From contig JAFTYU010000013.1 of the NCBI GenBank assembly GCA_017461235.1, positions 51,014-115,013 on the forward strand: DNA of 64,000 nt. Reading direction: 5' to 3'. A program made the position numbers and the translations under genes. Positions 1-9,860 of the stretch are shown one piece after another (the first letter of the stretch is position 1; every line of letters starts with the position of its first letter). Origin of the DNA: Clostridia bacterium (GTDB lineage: Bacteria > Bacillota > Clostridia > Oscillospirales > Acutalibacteraceae). Under the pieces are notes generated by a model. That model had not been told where the DNA came from. It ran no database searches and was given only the letters and a program-made list of their open reading frames with translations.

Positions 1-174
1 ACATACACCGTAGATGATATGAGAGTTTTCGCTGTATTGAGCGACGGAAGCGAAAAGGAAATTCAGAAGAGCGATTGTACAATAACCACCGAGGAATTCT
101 CGGACGGTGACGAAACGGGCGTTATTGTAACTGTAGAATATGAAAATTGCAGTTTTCAGTTTTTGAGTGAGTAG
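1..174 (+). CDS. 3' end of a protein ending in a bacterial Ig-like domain (partial)
   Basis: Frame 1 is open from the window edge to the TAG at 172-174 and encodes 57 residues. The pattern of a DMRVFAVLSDGSEKEI stretch followed by a strand ending VTVEYENCSFQF resembles the short group-3 bacterial Ig-like repeat (a Dxxx-hxVxAxxxDGS start and a VxVxY end), also present twice in the phage tail protein at 50412. The start and upstream domains lie outside the window, so the function of the whole protein is unknown. Its position just before secreted LRR proteins makes a surface protein likely, but that is inference. Confidence 0.6.
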   Translation, partial: TYTVDDMRVFAVLSDGSEKEIQKSDCTITTEEFSDGDETGVIVTVEYENCSFQFLSE

Positions 175-201
175 ATTGGCGGCTATTATTAACCATCGTA
201 A

Positions 202-301
202 GGGTCGGATCTATCCGACCCGTGAGTAAGGAAAGACAGTCTTTCTGAACAATAAACTCAAAAGATGTAGGGATCTCTCGCGGTACGCATAGATGCGTAC
301 C
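202..301. repeat. Cluster of three perfect hairpins before the first LRR gene
   Basis: Three inverted repeats follow each other: GGGTCGGA/TCCGACCC (202-221), GAAAGAC/GTCTTTC (231-245) and GGTACGCAT/ATGCGTACC (282-301). None is followed by a clear T-run, so they are poor terminators. They could be a structured 5' leader of the gene at 350 or remnants of small palindromic repeats. The second LRR gene has the same ribosome site but not this leader. Confidence 0.5.
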
Positions 302-349
302 TTACGGCAGTAGTCGGATATATTAAAATAAATACAAGGAGATAATGGT

Positions 350-3300
350 ATGAAAAATATATTCAAAAAATCCGTATCAATATTTTTAACGGTGATGATG
401 CTGTTATCAATAGCGCCAACGAGTGTCATAACCTACGTTAGTGCGGCGGATGCAATAACGTGGAATTTTGACGGCGAGAATCTGGTTGTAAACGGTTCGG
501 GTGAATTATCATCCACATATACCGCAACCGAAGAATGGAAAAATATGCAGGATAAATGCGTGAATGTAACCATCGAGGGTGATGTTACAATTATTGGTGA
601 TAATGCATTCAAGGATTTTACCGCCATAAAAAAGGTTGACGTTATAAGCCAGATAACAAAGGTCGGTGAATATGCTTTTTCAGGTTGTACCGCACTGGTG
701 GAAATTACCTTACCGGATTCTGTTACGGTAATTGACAGTTATGCTTTTTCGGGTTGTACAGCGTTAAAAGAATTTAGATTTCCGCAGAAATTAGTCAAGA
801 TTAATAAGTGGGCTTTCAAAGATTGTAATTGCTTTGATAACAAAGCGCTGGTTTTACCTGATACCCTGCAAAAGTTATCTTTAGGGGCTTTTTATGGTGC
901 AGATATAACAAGCCTTACTGCGCCCTTTGTCGGTGTCGGTCCTATTGATTGGGAGGACTCGGGCGGAAAGGGCAGTGCTTCGGTCGGATATATGTTTGGC
1001 AACACCACATTTGCTAAATCATATCCTTGCCGTGATGGTGTTTATGGCGGATATTATTACATTCCTGTTTCCTTGAAGGAAGTTACAATAACCAAATTTA
1101 TTTATGACCATAATTTTGAAAATGCTAAATATATTGAAAAAGTGACCGTCAAATCAACTGTAGAAGCAGAATGTTTGCCCACATCTTTTGCAAAGAATTG
1201 TAATGCACTCAAAGAATTAGTGATTGAAAATACTGATAATATAACCATGATTGGCAGCTCCGCCTTAGATTGTTGCTATGCTTTGGAGAGTTTTACCATT
1301 CCCCAGAATGTTACAGAAATCGGTTCAAGAGCCTTTGCTCTTTGCAGATTTAAAAGCATAGAAATTCCCGGCAAGGTTGAAACAATCGGCGCATACGCAT
1401 TTTTTAAATGTGATAGTATTAAAAGCGTAGTAATTCCTGATAGTGTTACGTCAATAGGTGACTACGCCTTTTGTGGTTGTACAAATCTTAAAGACGTAAA
1501 ATTCCCGAGTAAATTTTATTCAATTGGTGAAGGTGCTTTCGATGAAACTCAATACACAGGTACAGAGGCTGATTTTGTTATTACCGAAGACGGTGAACTT
1601 ACAAAATACAGGGGAAACGATACTGAAGTAGTAGTGCCTGATAGTGTTACACGAATCGGTACGGTGTTTTCAGGAAACAAGGATATAACAAAGATAGTTC
1701 TTCCCAATGGTTTGTTGTATCTTGAAGAAGATGCTTTTAAGGGTTGCTCGGCTCTTACTGAGATTAAGCTACCAGATAACTTGGAATATATTTCAGAAAA
1801 CTCATTTAATGGTTGCTCAAGTCTTACAGGAATTAATCTCCCTGATGGTTTGTCATATATTCCGGAAAATGCATTTTATGGTTGTTCAAGTCTTGATGAG
1901 ATTATTATTCCCGATTCAGTTCTTGAAATCAGAACCAATGCATTTAACGGTTGCTGTAAAATTAAAGAACTTGTAGTTCCCGATACTGTTGAAACAATTC
2001 AGAGCAGAGCATTTGCCGGTATGTGTGGCTTGGAAAAGCTTACCGTTCCCTTTGTAGGCAAAAATCGTGATGTTGAAACCGATACATACGAGGCAATTAT
2101 CGGTTATTGGTTTGATTTTGATACTACTTATCGTGAAGGGGCTTGTCATCATAGTACCCTTGAAAGTGTAACACAGGAATATGATCATGCTACAAGTCCT
2201 TATGATTATAGCAGCTTCAGAAAAACATATAAACCCCGCAATTTTAAAGACTTAACGGTAACAAGCGGTGTTCTCAGGTCTTATGCACTTGATGATTTCG
2301 GGCTTGAAATACTCAGTGTTGGCGAAAACGTTGAACTTATCGAGGAATATGCAGCATACAACTTGGGACTTACGGAATTGCATTTGCACGAGGACGCAAA
2401 ATTCACCGAAATTCCTGATAACACCTTTAACAAGAACAGTATTACAAGTGTTACTATTCCAAAAAATGTAAAAAGAATAGGGGGGGCATTCAGTAATAAT
2501 CAATTAACTGAAATTAATCTGAACGAGGGACTTGAGGTTATTGGTGACTATGCCTTCCAGGCTGCAAAAATCACTTCAATAGACCTGCCCGACAGCTTGG
2601 TTGAGATTGGGTTCCATTCCTTCTTTTGCTGTGCGAGACTTGAATATATTGAGTTCCCCAAGAATTTAAAAGAGATACACGGAGGTGCTTTCTGGAGGGC
2701 AGGACTTAAGGAGATTGTTTTCTCTGAAAGTATAACATATATCCAAGGTGCCGCATTCCATAGATGTCCCGTGAAAAAGATTGTAATACCCGAAAGCCTC
2801 TCGAACATAACCGAAGAAATATTCAAGGAATGCGAGGAGCTTGAGATAGTCGTAATCGGCGGAAAGGTTGAGGAAATCGGTTCCGTAGCTTTCGCTAACT
2901 GCACTTCTTTAGAAACAGTTGTTATTCCTGACAGCGTTACTTCCATAAGTGAAGATGCATTTATGGATTCTAACGAGGATATGGTTATTTACTGTAACGA
3001 GGGTTCATACGCCGAGGAATACGCAGTAAAAAATAACATTAAATATACAACACTCGTTCTCGATTCCGTTCCTAACCAGACCTATACAGGTAAAGAAATT
3101 AAACCCGAGGTCAAAGCAAAAGCCAACAACAGACCCCTGACTTTAAATACCGAGTATAAGCTAAGCTACAGTGATAATATCAATGTGGGTGTTGCAGGTA
3201 TTACTGCAAGGGGACTGGGCGATTTTAAGCACCTTGTTGCTAAGGGTAAATTCAATATTTTAGCCTGTCAGTTGAAAAACATTGATGTAAAGTACGAAGA

Positions 3301-3760
3301 CTTTACATACTATTCACCCAACGGTATCAAGATTGATTTAGTCCTTTATTTGGGTAACGATTTACTTACCGAGGGCGAGGACTACGAGATAATCGGTCTT
3401 GATAAGATAACGAGCGTAGGTACTTACAATATCGCGGTTAAGGGTAAAAATAATTTAAGCGGAACTAAAAATCTTACTCTTGATGTTTTACCGCGTAGTA
3501 TTACCGAAACTAAGGTATCTTCAAAGGATGGTATTAAGGTAACTGATTCCCAATATACACTCGTTGATGGTGTTGATTACAGGGTTGAAAAACGCACCAA
3601 CCAAAGTGGAGCTTTGGAAACCTATGTAGTTGGTGTGGGTAATTATACCGACGAAAAGCGTGTAAGCTCCACGGGTGACTCCTTTGAAACAAATATCTTA
3701 TACAGAATACTTGCCCTTTTTGAAAAAATCTTTGAGGCTATACGCAATATTTTTAAATAA
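350..3760 (+). CDS. Secreted BspA-type LRR_5 surface protein with Ig-like C-terminal repeats
   Basis: A 1136-residue secreted protein. Residues 1-32 form a signal peptide (KK-rich start, hydrophobic core, cleavage near VSA-AD). A typical LRR_5 N-cap (AITWNFDGENLVVNGSGEL) follows. About 23-residue LRR units recur to about residue 915 (pattern IGxxAFxxCxxLxxIxLPDSV), interrupted by two non-LRR loops beginning PFVG. Two Ig-like repeats (TYTGKEIKPEV type) occupy about 925-1090. The last ~22 residues are a hydrophobic/charged tail ending NIFK. The start is set by AAGGAG eight bases before the ATG. The LRR_5 family is linked to adhesion and host or substrate contact, but the ligand here is unknown. 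It is a tandem paralogue of the next gene. No sortase motif or clear transmembrane anchor is seen. Confidence 0.88.
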   Translation: MKNIFKKSVSIFLTVMMLLSIAPTSVITYVSAADAITWNFDGENLVVNGSGELSSTYTATEEWKNMQDKCVNVTIEGDVTIIGDNAFKDFTAIKKVDVISQITKVGEYAFSGCTALVEITLPDSVTVIDSYAFSGCTALKEFRFPQKLVKINKWAFKDCNCFDNKALVLPDTLQKLSLGAFYGADITSLTAPFVGVGPIDWEDSGGKGSASVGYMFGNTTFAKSYPCRDGVYGGYYYIPVSLKEVTITKFIYDHNFENAKYIEKVTVKSTVEAECLPTSFAKNCNALKELVIENTDNITMIGSSALDCCYALESFTIPQNVTEIGSRAFALCRFKSIEIPGKVETIGAYAFFKCDSIKSVVIPDSVTSIGDYAFCGCTNLKDVKFPSKFYSIGEGAFDETQYTGTEADFVITEDGELTKYRGNDTEVVVPDSVTRIGTVFSGNKDITKIVLPNGLLYLEEDAFKGCSALTEIKLPDNLEYISENSFNGCSSLTGINLPDGLSYIPENAFYGCSSLDEIIIPDSVLEIRTNAFNGCCKIKELVVPDTVETIQSRAFAGMCGLEKLTVPFVGKNRDVETDTYEAIIGYWFDFDTTYREGACHHSTLESVTQEYDHATSPYDYSSFRKTYKPRNFKDLTVTSGVLRSYALDDFGLEILSVGENVELIEEYAAYNLGLTELHLHEDAKFTEIPDNTFNKNSITSVTIPKNVKRIGGAFSNNQLTEINLNEGLEVIGDYAFQAAKITSIDLPDSLVEIGFHSFFCCARLEYIEFPKNLKEIHGGAFWRAGLKEIVFSESITYIQGAAFHRCPVKKIVIPESLSNITEEIFKECEELEIVVIGGKVEEIGSVAFANCTSLETVVIPDSVTSISEDAFMDSNEDMVIYCNEGSYAEEYAVKNNIKYTTLVLDSVPNQTYTGKEIKPEVKAKANNRPLTLNTEYKLSYSDNINVGVAGITARGLGDFKHLVAKGKFNILACQLKNIDVKYEDFTYYSPNGIKIDLVLYLGNDLLTEGEDYEIIGLDKITSVGTYNIAVKGKNNLSGTKNLTLDVLPRSITETKVSSKDGIKVTDSQYTLVDGVDYRVEKRTNQSGALETYVVGVGNYTDEKRVSSTGDSFETNILYRILALFEKIFEAIRNIFK

Positions 3761-3794
3761 GCTTTACCAAAAATAAATGCAAGGAGATAATGGT

Positions 3795-6700
3795 ATGGAA
3801 AATTCATTTAAAAAATCCTTATCAATATTCTTAACGGTGTTGATGCTCTTATCAATAGCACCAACAAGTGTCATAACCTACGTAAGTGCTGCAGACGCAA
3901 TAACGTGGAGTTTTGATGGTGAGAATCTGATTGTAAGCGGTTCGGGTGAATTATCATCCACATATACCTCAACTGAAGAATGGAAAAATATGCAGGATAA
4001 ATGCGTAAATGTTCTTGTTGAAGGCGATGTTACCATAATCGGTAAAAACGCATTTAAAGATTTTACCGCTATAAAAAAGCTTGAGGTTACAAGTCCCTTG
4101 ATAACCGTGGATGAATACGCTTTTTACGGCTGTACTGCACTTGAGAAAATAACCTTACCCGATACACTTCTGACTATTGAACAGTATGCTTTCGCTGAGT
4201 GTTCATCAGTTAAAAGTTTTGAATTTCCGCAGAAGTTAAGAGAAATCAACGCGTGGGCATTCAAGAATTTTACCTGTTTTGACGGTAAACCCCTTGTTTT
4301 ACCTGACTCCTTGAAAAAAGTATCTATCGGTGCATTCCACGGTGCGGATATTACAAGCCTTACAGCACCCTTGGTTGGTTACGGAGACTTTGGTAATATG
4401 GAGGATTCAAAAGGTAGTTACAATATCGGTACTATGTTCGGTACTGAGGAGTTTCCTAATACTTACAAGTGCGGTTATAGGGGGGATATATACAGTGAAA
4501 TATATTATATTCCAAATTCACTTAAAGAGGTTATTATAACCAAGGAACTTTATTGGGAAAACTTCCAGAATACAAAAATGATTGAAAAAATCACCATAAA
4601 GGAAACCGTTGAAACTACCGGAATACCCTCGAAATTTGTAATGAATGCACAAGGACTCAAGGAACTTGTTATTGAGGATGCGGATAAAATTAAAAGCATA
4701 GGCAGCTCGGCATTTGAGGGTTGCTGTGCTTTGCAGAATTTCACAATTCCCAAAAACGTTACAAACATCTATTCCAGAGCTTTTGCTATGTGTGTTTTCG
4801 ACAATATAGAGCTCCCCGAGACGGTAGAATTGATAGGTAGCTATGCATTTTTAAACTGTGTTAATATTACAAAAATTGTGCTTCCCGATAGTGTCAGCAA
4901 AATAGAGAATTATGCATTCAAGGGTTGTGTTAATCTTAAGGATGTAAAATTACCGAGTACGTATTATTGGATGGGAACGGGTGTGTTTGACGGTACTCAA
5001 TACACGGGAACAGGTGATGATTTTATTATTACCGATGATGGTGCACTTGTACAGTATATGGGCGATGATACTGAGGTTATAGTACCCGAAGGTGTTACAC
5101 GAATCGGTACGGCTTTTTCGGGAAGAAAGGATATAACAAAGATAGTTCTTCCCGACGGTCTATTGTATATTTCAAAAAATGCATTTAAGGATTGTTCGGG
5201 TCTTACGGAGATTATAATTCCCGACACCGTTCTCGAAATTGAATACAGAGCTTTTGACGGTTGCTCGAATATCAAAGAGCTTGTCATCCCCGACAGCGTA
5301 GTTAAAATTCATAATGAAGCATTTGCGGGTTTGTGTAAATTAGAAAAAATGACAGTGCCGTTCATTGGTGAAAGCCGTGATGTTCAAGGTGATACTAAAG
5401 AAGCTCTCATCGGTTATTGGTTCAGTAGGAATAGGTCCTATGAAAATCATAAATGTACCACCAATTGCGATTCCCACGGATACGGCTTTAAAGAAGTTAA
5501 ACAGGGTTATAGCGACGGTTGGAAAGACTATTATTACCGTACTGCATGTAAACCATGCGCATTTGTTGAATTAACCGTAACCGATTCGGTTATCAGAGCC
5601 AATTCACTTAATGGGTTTGAATTAAAATCCTTAACCCTTGGCGAAAACGTTAAGGGGTTGGAAAAATATGCCGCAGATAAATCAGGAATTGAAGAATTAC
5701 ATATAGACGAAAATATAAAAATTACCGAAATTCCAGATTATGCGTTTGGTAACAGCAATCTTACAAGCGTAACAATTCCAAGCAGTATTAAAAAAATAGG
5801 TAAGGCATTTGTATGCAATAATTTTACAAAAAATAAACTCAGTCAAATTAATCTTAGTGAAGGTCTTGAGATTATCGATGGCTCTTTTGCCGGTGCTAAG
5901 ATTACCTCAATAGACTTACCCGATAGCCTTATAGAAATCGGGAGAGAGTCCTTCTATAATTGCGGTGTGCTTGAGCGCGTTGTCTTTCCCAAAAACTTAA
6001 CAACCATAGGTTGGGATGCCTTCTGGGCTTGTTTCTCACTTGAAGAAGTAGTTCTGAGCGAAAGTATTACGACTATTTACGGTGGTGCATTCTGTTGGTG
6101 TCCGATTAAAAAGGTTGTTGTTCCTGAAAGCCTTGTAAGCATTGTTGAAAACACCTTCAGCGATTGCGATAAACTTGAAATTGTAGTAATCGGTGGTAAG
6201 GTTGAGAAAATCGGAACGGAAGCCTTTAAGAACTGTGGCTCATTGGATACTGTTGTTATCCCTGACAGCGTTACCGCAATAAGTGACGATGCCTTTAAAA
6301 ACGCCAATGAGGATATGGTTATTTACTGTAACGAAGGTTCTTATGCCGAGGAATACGCAATTCAGAACAATATTAAATATACAACCCTTGTTCTTGACTC
6401 AGTTCCTAATCAGACCTATACGGGGAAAGCCATTGAACCCCAAGTTAAAGCCAAAGCCAATAACCGACCCCTGACTTTAAACACTGAGTATAAGCTTAGC
6501 TATAGTGATAATATCAACGCGGGTGTTGCGAATATTGTTGCAAGGGGACTGGGTGATTTCAAACACCTTGTTGCTAAGGGTAAGTTCAATATTTTAGCCC
6601 GTCAGTTAAAGAGTGTTACGGTTAATTACAACGATTTTGCATACTATTCACCCAACGGCATTGAACCTGAAATATCACTTTATATCGGTGAAGATTTGCT

Positions 6701-7094
6701 TTGTGAAGGTGTGGATTATGAGATAATCGGTCTTGATAAGATAACGGGCGTAGGTACTTACAATATCGCGGTTAAGGGGACGGGGAACATAAGTGGAACC
6801 CACAATTTTACTTTAGATGTTTTACCGCGCAGCATTACTGAAACACGGGTTATTACAATCGGCGGTTTTAAAGTGACTGACTCCAAATATACTTTAGTTG
6901 AAGGTACTGATTACAGGCTCGAAACGCGTACAAGCGATAAGGGAAAAACGGAAGAATATATTGTCGGTATGGGTAATTATACTGATGAAAAGCGGATAAG
7001 CACGTCCGATAAGTCTTCAGATAATAACATTTTCGTGAAGTTGCTGGCTTTGCTCGAAAAACTGTTTTCTTCCATATTCGGTGTCTTTAAATGA
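3795..7094 (+). CDS. Tandem paralogue: secreted BspA-type LRR_5 surface protein
   Basis: A 1099-residue paralogue of the upstream protein with nearly the same signal peptide, LRR N-cap, loops, two Ig-like repeats and C-terminal tail (ending GVFK). The ATG at 3795 is preferred over the in-frame ATG at 3777, because the AAGGAG ribosome site (3781-3786) lies between them and matches the leader of the first gene. It has about two fewer LRR units than its neighbour around residues 460-510, consistent with unit gain or loss after duplication. Only 34 bases separate the two genes, so co-transcription is likely. Domain assignment is firm; ligand and function are unknown. Confidence 0.88.
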   Translation: MENSFKKSLSIFLTVLMLLSIAPTSVITYVSAADAITWSFDGENLIVSGSGELSSTYTSTEEWKNMQDKCVNVLVEGDVTIIGKNAFKDFTAIKKLEVTSPLITVDEYAFYGCTALEKITLPDTLLTIEQYAFAECSSVKSFEFPQKLREINAWAFKNFTCFDGKPLVLPDSLKKVSIGAFHGADITSLTAPLVGYGDFGNMEDSKGSYNIGTMFGTEEFPNTYKCGYRGDIYSEIYYIPNSLKEVIITKELYWENFQNTKMIEKITIKETVETTGIPSKFVMNAQGLKELVIEDADKIKSIGSSAFEGCCALQNFTIPKNVTNIYSRAFAMCVFDNIELPETVELIGSYAFLNCVNITKIVLPDSVSKIENYAFKGCVNLKDVKLPSTYYWMGTGVFDGTQYTGTGDDFIITDDGALVQYMGDDTEVIVPEGVTRIGTAFSGRKDITKIVLPDGLLYISKNAFKDCSGLTEIIIPDTVLEIEYRAFDGCSNIKELVIPDSVVKIHNEAFAGLCKLEKMTVPFIGESRDVQGDTKEALIGYWFSRNRSYENHKCTTNCDSHGYGFKEVKQGYSDGWKDYYYRTACKPCAFVELTVTDSVIRANSLNGFELKSLTLGENVKGLEKYAADKSGIEELHIDENIKITEIPDYAFGNSNLTSVTIPSSIKKIGKAFVCNNFTKNKLSQINLSEGLEIIDGSFAGAKITSIDLPDSLIEIGRESFYNCGVLERVVFPKNLTTIGWDAFWACFSLEEVVLSESITTIYGGAFCWCPIKKVVVPESLVSIVENTFSDCDKLEIVVIGGKVEKIGTEAFKNCGSLDTVVIPDSVTAISDDAFKNANEDMVIYCNEGSYAEEYAIQNNIKYTTLVLDSVPNQTYTGKAIEPQVKAKANNRPLTLNTEYKLSYSDNINAGVANIVARGLGDFKHLVAKGKFNILARQLKSVTVNYNDFAYYSPNGIEPEISLYIGEDLLCEGVDYEIIGLDKITGVGTYNIAVKGTGNISGTHNFTLDVLPRSITETRVITIGGFKVTDSKYTLVEGTDYRLETRTSDKGKTEEYIVGMGNYTDEKRISTSDKSSDNNIFVKLLALLEKLFSSIFGVFK

Positions 7095-7109
7095 AGTTAA
7101 GTTAATTGA

Positions 7110-7145
7110 AAAACCTACACTTTCCGTTCAGAGAGTGTAGGTTTT
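7110..7145. terminator. Bidirectional terminator between LRR gene and dusB
   Basis: A 12-base-pair stem (AAAACCTACACT / AGTGTAGGTTTT) has A-rich and T-rich flanks on both sides and lies between convergent genes, so it can serve both strands. Confidence 0.85.
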
Positions 7146-8111
7146 TTATCTGTTTTGTTCGATTAGCTCAAGAGCTATTTGTTGCAGTTCTTCAATTGAA
7201 CTTATCAAGCCTATTCTTGCACGATAATTGGCGGCACCGTGAAGTCCCTTTGTGTACCAGGCGGCATGTTTTCTGGCTTCTCTGATACCTACCCGTTCGC
7301 CTTTGTATTCGCATATTTTTTCGATGTGCCTGAGCATTACAAGCATTTTTTGAGTAACGGGGGGGTCAGGTAAAATCGCTTCGTTGTTAAGATAGGCGTT
7401 GATTTCAGCAAATACCCATGGTCTGCCTAATGCACCTCTGCCCACCATTAACATATCACAGCCTGTATCTTCAAGCATTTTGGCGGCACTCTTACCGTCG
7501 GTGATATCGCCGTTTCCTATAACTGGTATGCTTACTGCTTCCTTTACAAGTCGGATTATATTGGTGTTAACAGGCGGTGCGTACATCTGGACTTTGGTTC
7601 TGCCGTGTACGGTTATGGCGGCGGCTCCTGCTTGCTCACAACGCTTGGCAAGCTCTACCGCATTAATTGTTGCTTCGTCCCATCCCGAACGCATTTTTAC
7701 CGTTACGGGGACTGTGGAAACCTTAACCACCGCTTTCACAATCTGAGCCGCTGAAACGGGATTTTTCATAAGCAATGCGCCACCACCGGATGATGCAACT
7801 TTAGGTGCCGGACATCCCATATTTATGTCGATAAAATCGGGAGAGTATTCCAATGCTTTTTCAGCAGCTTTCGCCATTGTTTCGGGACAGTTTCCGAAAA
7901 TCTGCGAACCGGAAGGTCGCTCTGAATCGGATATAGCCAAAAGTTCGGCACTCTTTCTGTCGCCGAGACTGATGCCTTTTGCGCTTGCCATTTCACCAAC
8001 TGTGTACGCGGCGCCGTAACTGCGGCAAAGTTCTCTGAAAGCACGGTCAGCAACACCTGCCATAGGGGCAAGCGCAGCTTTGTCTGTTATGAGTAAATTG
8101 CCGATTTTCAT
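7146..8111 (-). CDS. dusB: tRNA-dihydrouridine synthase (DusB type)
   Basis: A 321-residue flavoenzyme that reduces specific uridines of tRNA to dihydrouridine using FMN and NADPH. The sequence starts with APMAGVADRAFRELCRSYGA, then has the DINMGCPAPKV motif with the catalytic-cysteine region, the KMRSGW and ITVHGRTKVQMY segments and the GNGDI/DMLMVGRGALGRPW phosphate-binding end. All are family hallmarks and the length is normal. GGGAG sits seven bases before the ATG, and a promoter (TTGAAT-17-TATTCT) lies upstream on the reverse strand. It is transcribed alone, against the LRR genes. The subfamily letter is less sure than the function. Confidence 0.93.
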   Translation of the reverse strand: MKIGNLLITDKAALAPMAGVADRAFRELCRSYGAAYTVGEMASAKGISLGDRKSAELLAISDSERPSGSQIFGNCPETMAKAAEKALEYSPDFIDINMGCPAPKVASSGGGALLMKNPVSAAQIVKAVVKVSTVPVTVKMRSGWDEATINAVELAKRCEQAGAAAITVHGRTKVQMYAPPVNTNIIRLVKEAVSIPVIGNGDITDGKSAAKMLEDTGCDMLMVGRGALGRPWVFAEINAYLNNEAILPDPPVTQKMLVMLRHIEKICEYKGERVGIREARKHAAWYTKGLHGAANYRARIGLISSIEELQQIALELIEQNR

Positions 8112-8148
8112 TTTTCATACTCCCGTGAATGATTTCTTCGTTCAATAA

Positions 8149-8177
8149 AGAATACCACGATTCGGCTGACAATTCAA
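8149..8177 (-). promoter_or_regulatory. Promoter of dusB
   Basis: On the reverse strand, TTGAAT (8172-8177) and TATTCT (8149-8154) are separated by 17 bases and placed about 40 bases before the dusB start. Confidence 0.5.
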
Positions 8178-8330
8178 GTATAATAAATATATGAGTTTAA
8201 ATAAATATTTAAAGATAAAAACACATCTCTATTATAAAATGTTGGCAATTTATTGTGATAAATCAGTAAGTTTAACAGTTTTTTTGCCTTATGTTTGTTA
8301 AAAGTGATAATATGAATTTCTTGACAAATG

Positions 8331-8339
8331 TGTTATAAT
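8331..8339 (+). promoter_or_regulatory. Extended -10 element of the gene at 8384
   Basis: TGTTATAAT gives an extended -10 (TGnTATAAT) about 45 bases upstream of the start. No good -35 lies 17 bases away. The nearby TTGACA at 8321 is only seven bases from the -10 and cannot pair with it. Confidence 0.45.
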
Positions 8340-8383
8340 TCAATCGTAAAGGTTTATACTTTTTTTATTTGGAGGAATCACTT

Positions 8384-9841
8384 ATGAAGAAAAGCTTCAA
8401 AAAGTCTGTTGCTGTGCTTTTAGCAACATTAATGCTCCTTTCGGTTGTGGGCATTTTTGCTGTTGCAGCATCATACACACTTACTTTTGCTGCAGGTAAC
8501 CACGGTAAAGAAAAAGATGTTACTTTTAAAATTACCGGTGAAAAAGGTGAGTACATCACCCTTCCCGGCGTAACATACACACGTGACGGTTATGTTCAGA
8601 TCGGTTGGACTACATCTAAATCCAGTAGCGGTAGCACAACATCATCAACATATATCGGTGATGTGGGCGAGCTCTACAAAATTGACAGAAACAGAAGTCT
8701 TTATCCTTATTGGAAGGTTCTGTCTTATAATGTTACATTTGCTCCCGGTGCTGACGGTGTCGGCGTTGCTCAGACTGATGAAGTTGACTTTGGTAAAACA
8801 ACAAACTTCCCCGGCGCTATTTTCACTCGTGACGGTTATATCCAGATCGGTTGGGCCTCAACGGAAGGTGGCGAGAAGGAGTATAACGTAACAGGTAAGA
8901 CACCCAAGATTGAGGGCGATACAACATATTACCCTGTATGGGAAAAATGTGATTACTCTGTTGAAACAAATATTTCAAGCATCAACTTCGGTAATGTCTG
9001 CGTTGGCTACAGCGCACCCGCTGCTGAGTCCTTTGTTATCACAAACGTAGGTAATATGAATCTTGTGTATACATTACCTTCAACCCCCAATTACGATATT
9101 ACCGTAACAAGTGGTTCTCTTAACCTTGCTAAAGGCCAATCGGTTACAATTACTGTTAAACCTTTGAATGGTCTTGTTAGCGGAGATTATTCAGCAAACC
9201 TTGTATTTGATTGCAATTATGATGTTTCTGATTTAGCTGTAGCAACAACTTTCGTAGTTAATGAACACAGCTTTGACAGATATGAATCAAACAATGACGC
9301 AACTTATGAAGCTGACGGTACAAAGAAAGCTGTTTGCAGTAATGGTTGCGGCGTAGAAGATATTGTTATTGATATCGGCAGTATGAAGGTTTATTCTGCA
9401 GATAACAATACAGTTGACGGTCTTCTCAGCGAGTACATTTACCACAAAACAATCCGTGTAACTGCATACGGTAGCGGTACAGATAATATTCAGGCAGACG
9501 GCTCAATTGCTGTTGGCACAAAGAGATTCCGTCCTGTTTCCTGGTATGTTAACGATGAATTCAACGGTGAATTCCAGGGTGACAACTACGATATCAACTT
9601 TGTTCATACTTCCTTCGGTGATTACACTCTTAAGATTAAGTATGTTGAAGAAGAGTTTGTTTGCGTAAACGAAGAAGATGGTACCTGTGAGTGGGTTGCT
9701 ACAGGTGAAGAAGATGAAAAAGCTTTCGACTACTACGTTGGTCCTTCTGCAAAAGAAGAACAGGAAGTTGTAAGACCCAATATGATTCTTAGCATTATCT
9801 TCGGTCTTTTCTCAAAGCTTTTTGAACTTCTCTTTGGTTAA
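8384..9841 (+). CDS. Secreted protein with two InlB-type B-repeats and an ASH-like domain
   Basis: A 485-residue protein. The ATG at 8384 is chosen because GGAGG (8371-8375) precedes it; an upstream in-frame TTG overlaps that site. Residues 1-28 are a signal peptide similar to those of the LRR pair (FKKSVAVLLATLMLLS). Two B-repeat/Flg_new-like modules follow (TRDGYVQIGWTT and TRDGYIQIGWAS), then an ASPM/SPD-2/Hydin-like beta domain (about 168-265, INFGNVCVGY...ITNVGNMNL), a region with CSNGCG, an unrecognised C-terminal domain and a tail IIFGLFSKLFELLFG like those of the LRR proteins. It probably acts at the cell surface; its binding partner is unknown. Confidence 0.8.
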   Translation: MKKSFKKSVAVLLATLMLLSVVGIFAVAASYTLTFAAGNHGKEKDVTFKITGEKGEYITLPGVTYTRDGYVQIGWTTSKSSSGSTTSSTYIGDVGELYKIDRNRSLYPYWKVLSYNVTFAPGADGVGVAQTDEVDFGKTTNFPGAIFTRDGYIQIGWASTEGGEKEYNVTGKTPKIEGDTTYYPVWEKCDYSVETNISSINFGNVCVGYSAPAAESFVITNVGNMNLVYTLPSTPNYDITVTSGSLNLAKGQSVTITVKPLNGLVSGDYSANLVFDCNYDVSDLAVATTFVVNEHSFDRYESNNDATYEADGTKKAVCSNGCGVEDIVIDIGSMKVYSADNNTVDGLLSEYIYHKTIRVTAYGSGTDNIQADGSIAVGTKRFRPVSWYVNDEFNGEFQGDNYDINFVHTSFGDYTLKIKYVEEEFVCVNEEDGTCEWVATGEEDEKAFDYYVGPSAKEEQEVVRPNMILSIIFGLFSKLFELLFG

Positions 9842-9860
9842 TTAAATAATAATTTATAGA

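Noticed and set aside
8321-8339. TTGACA followed by TATAAT as a promoter
   Set aside because: The spacer is only seven bases; the extended -10 alone was kept.
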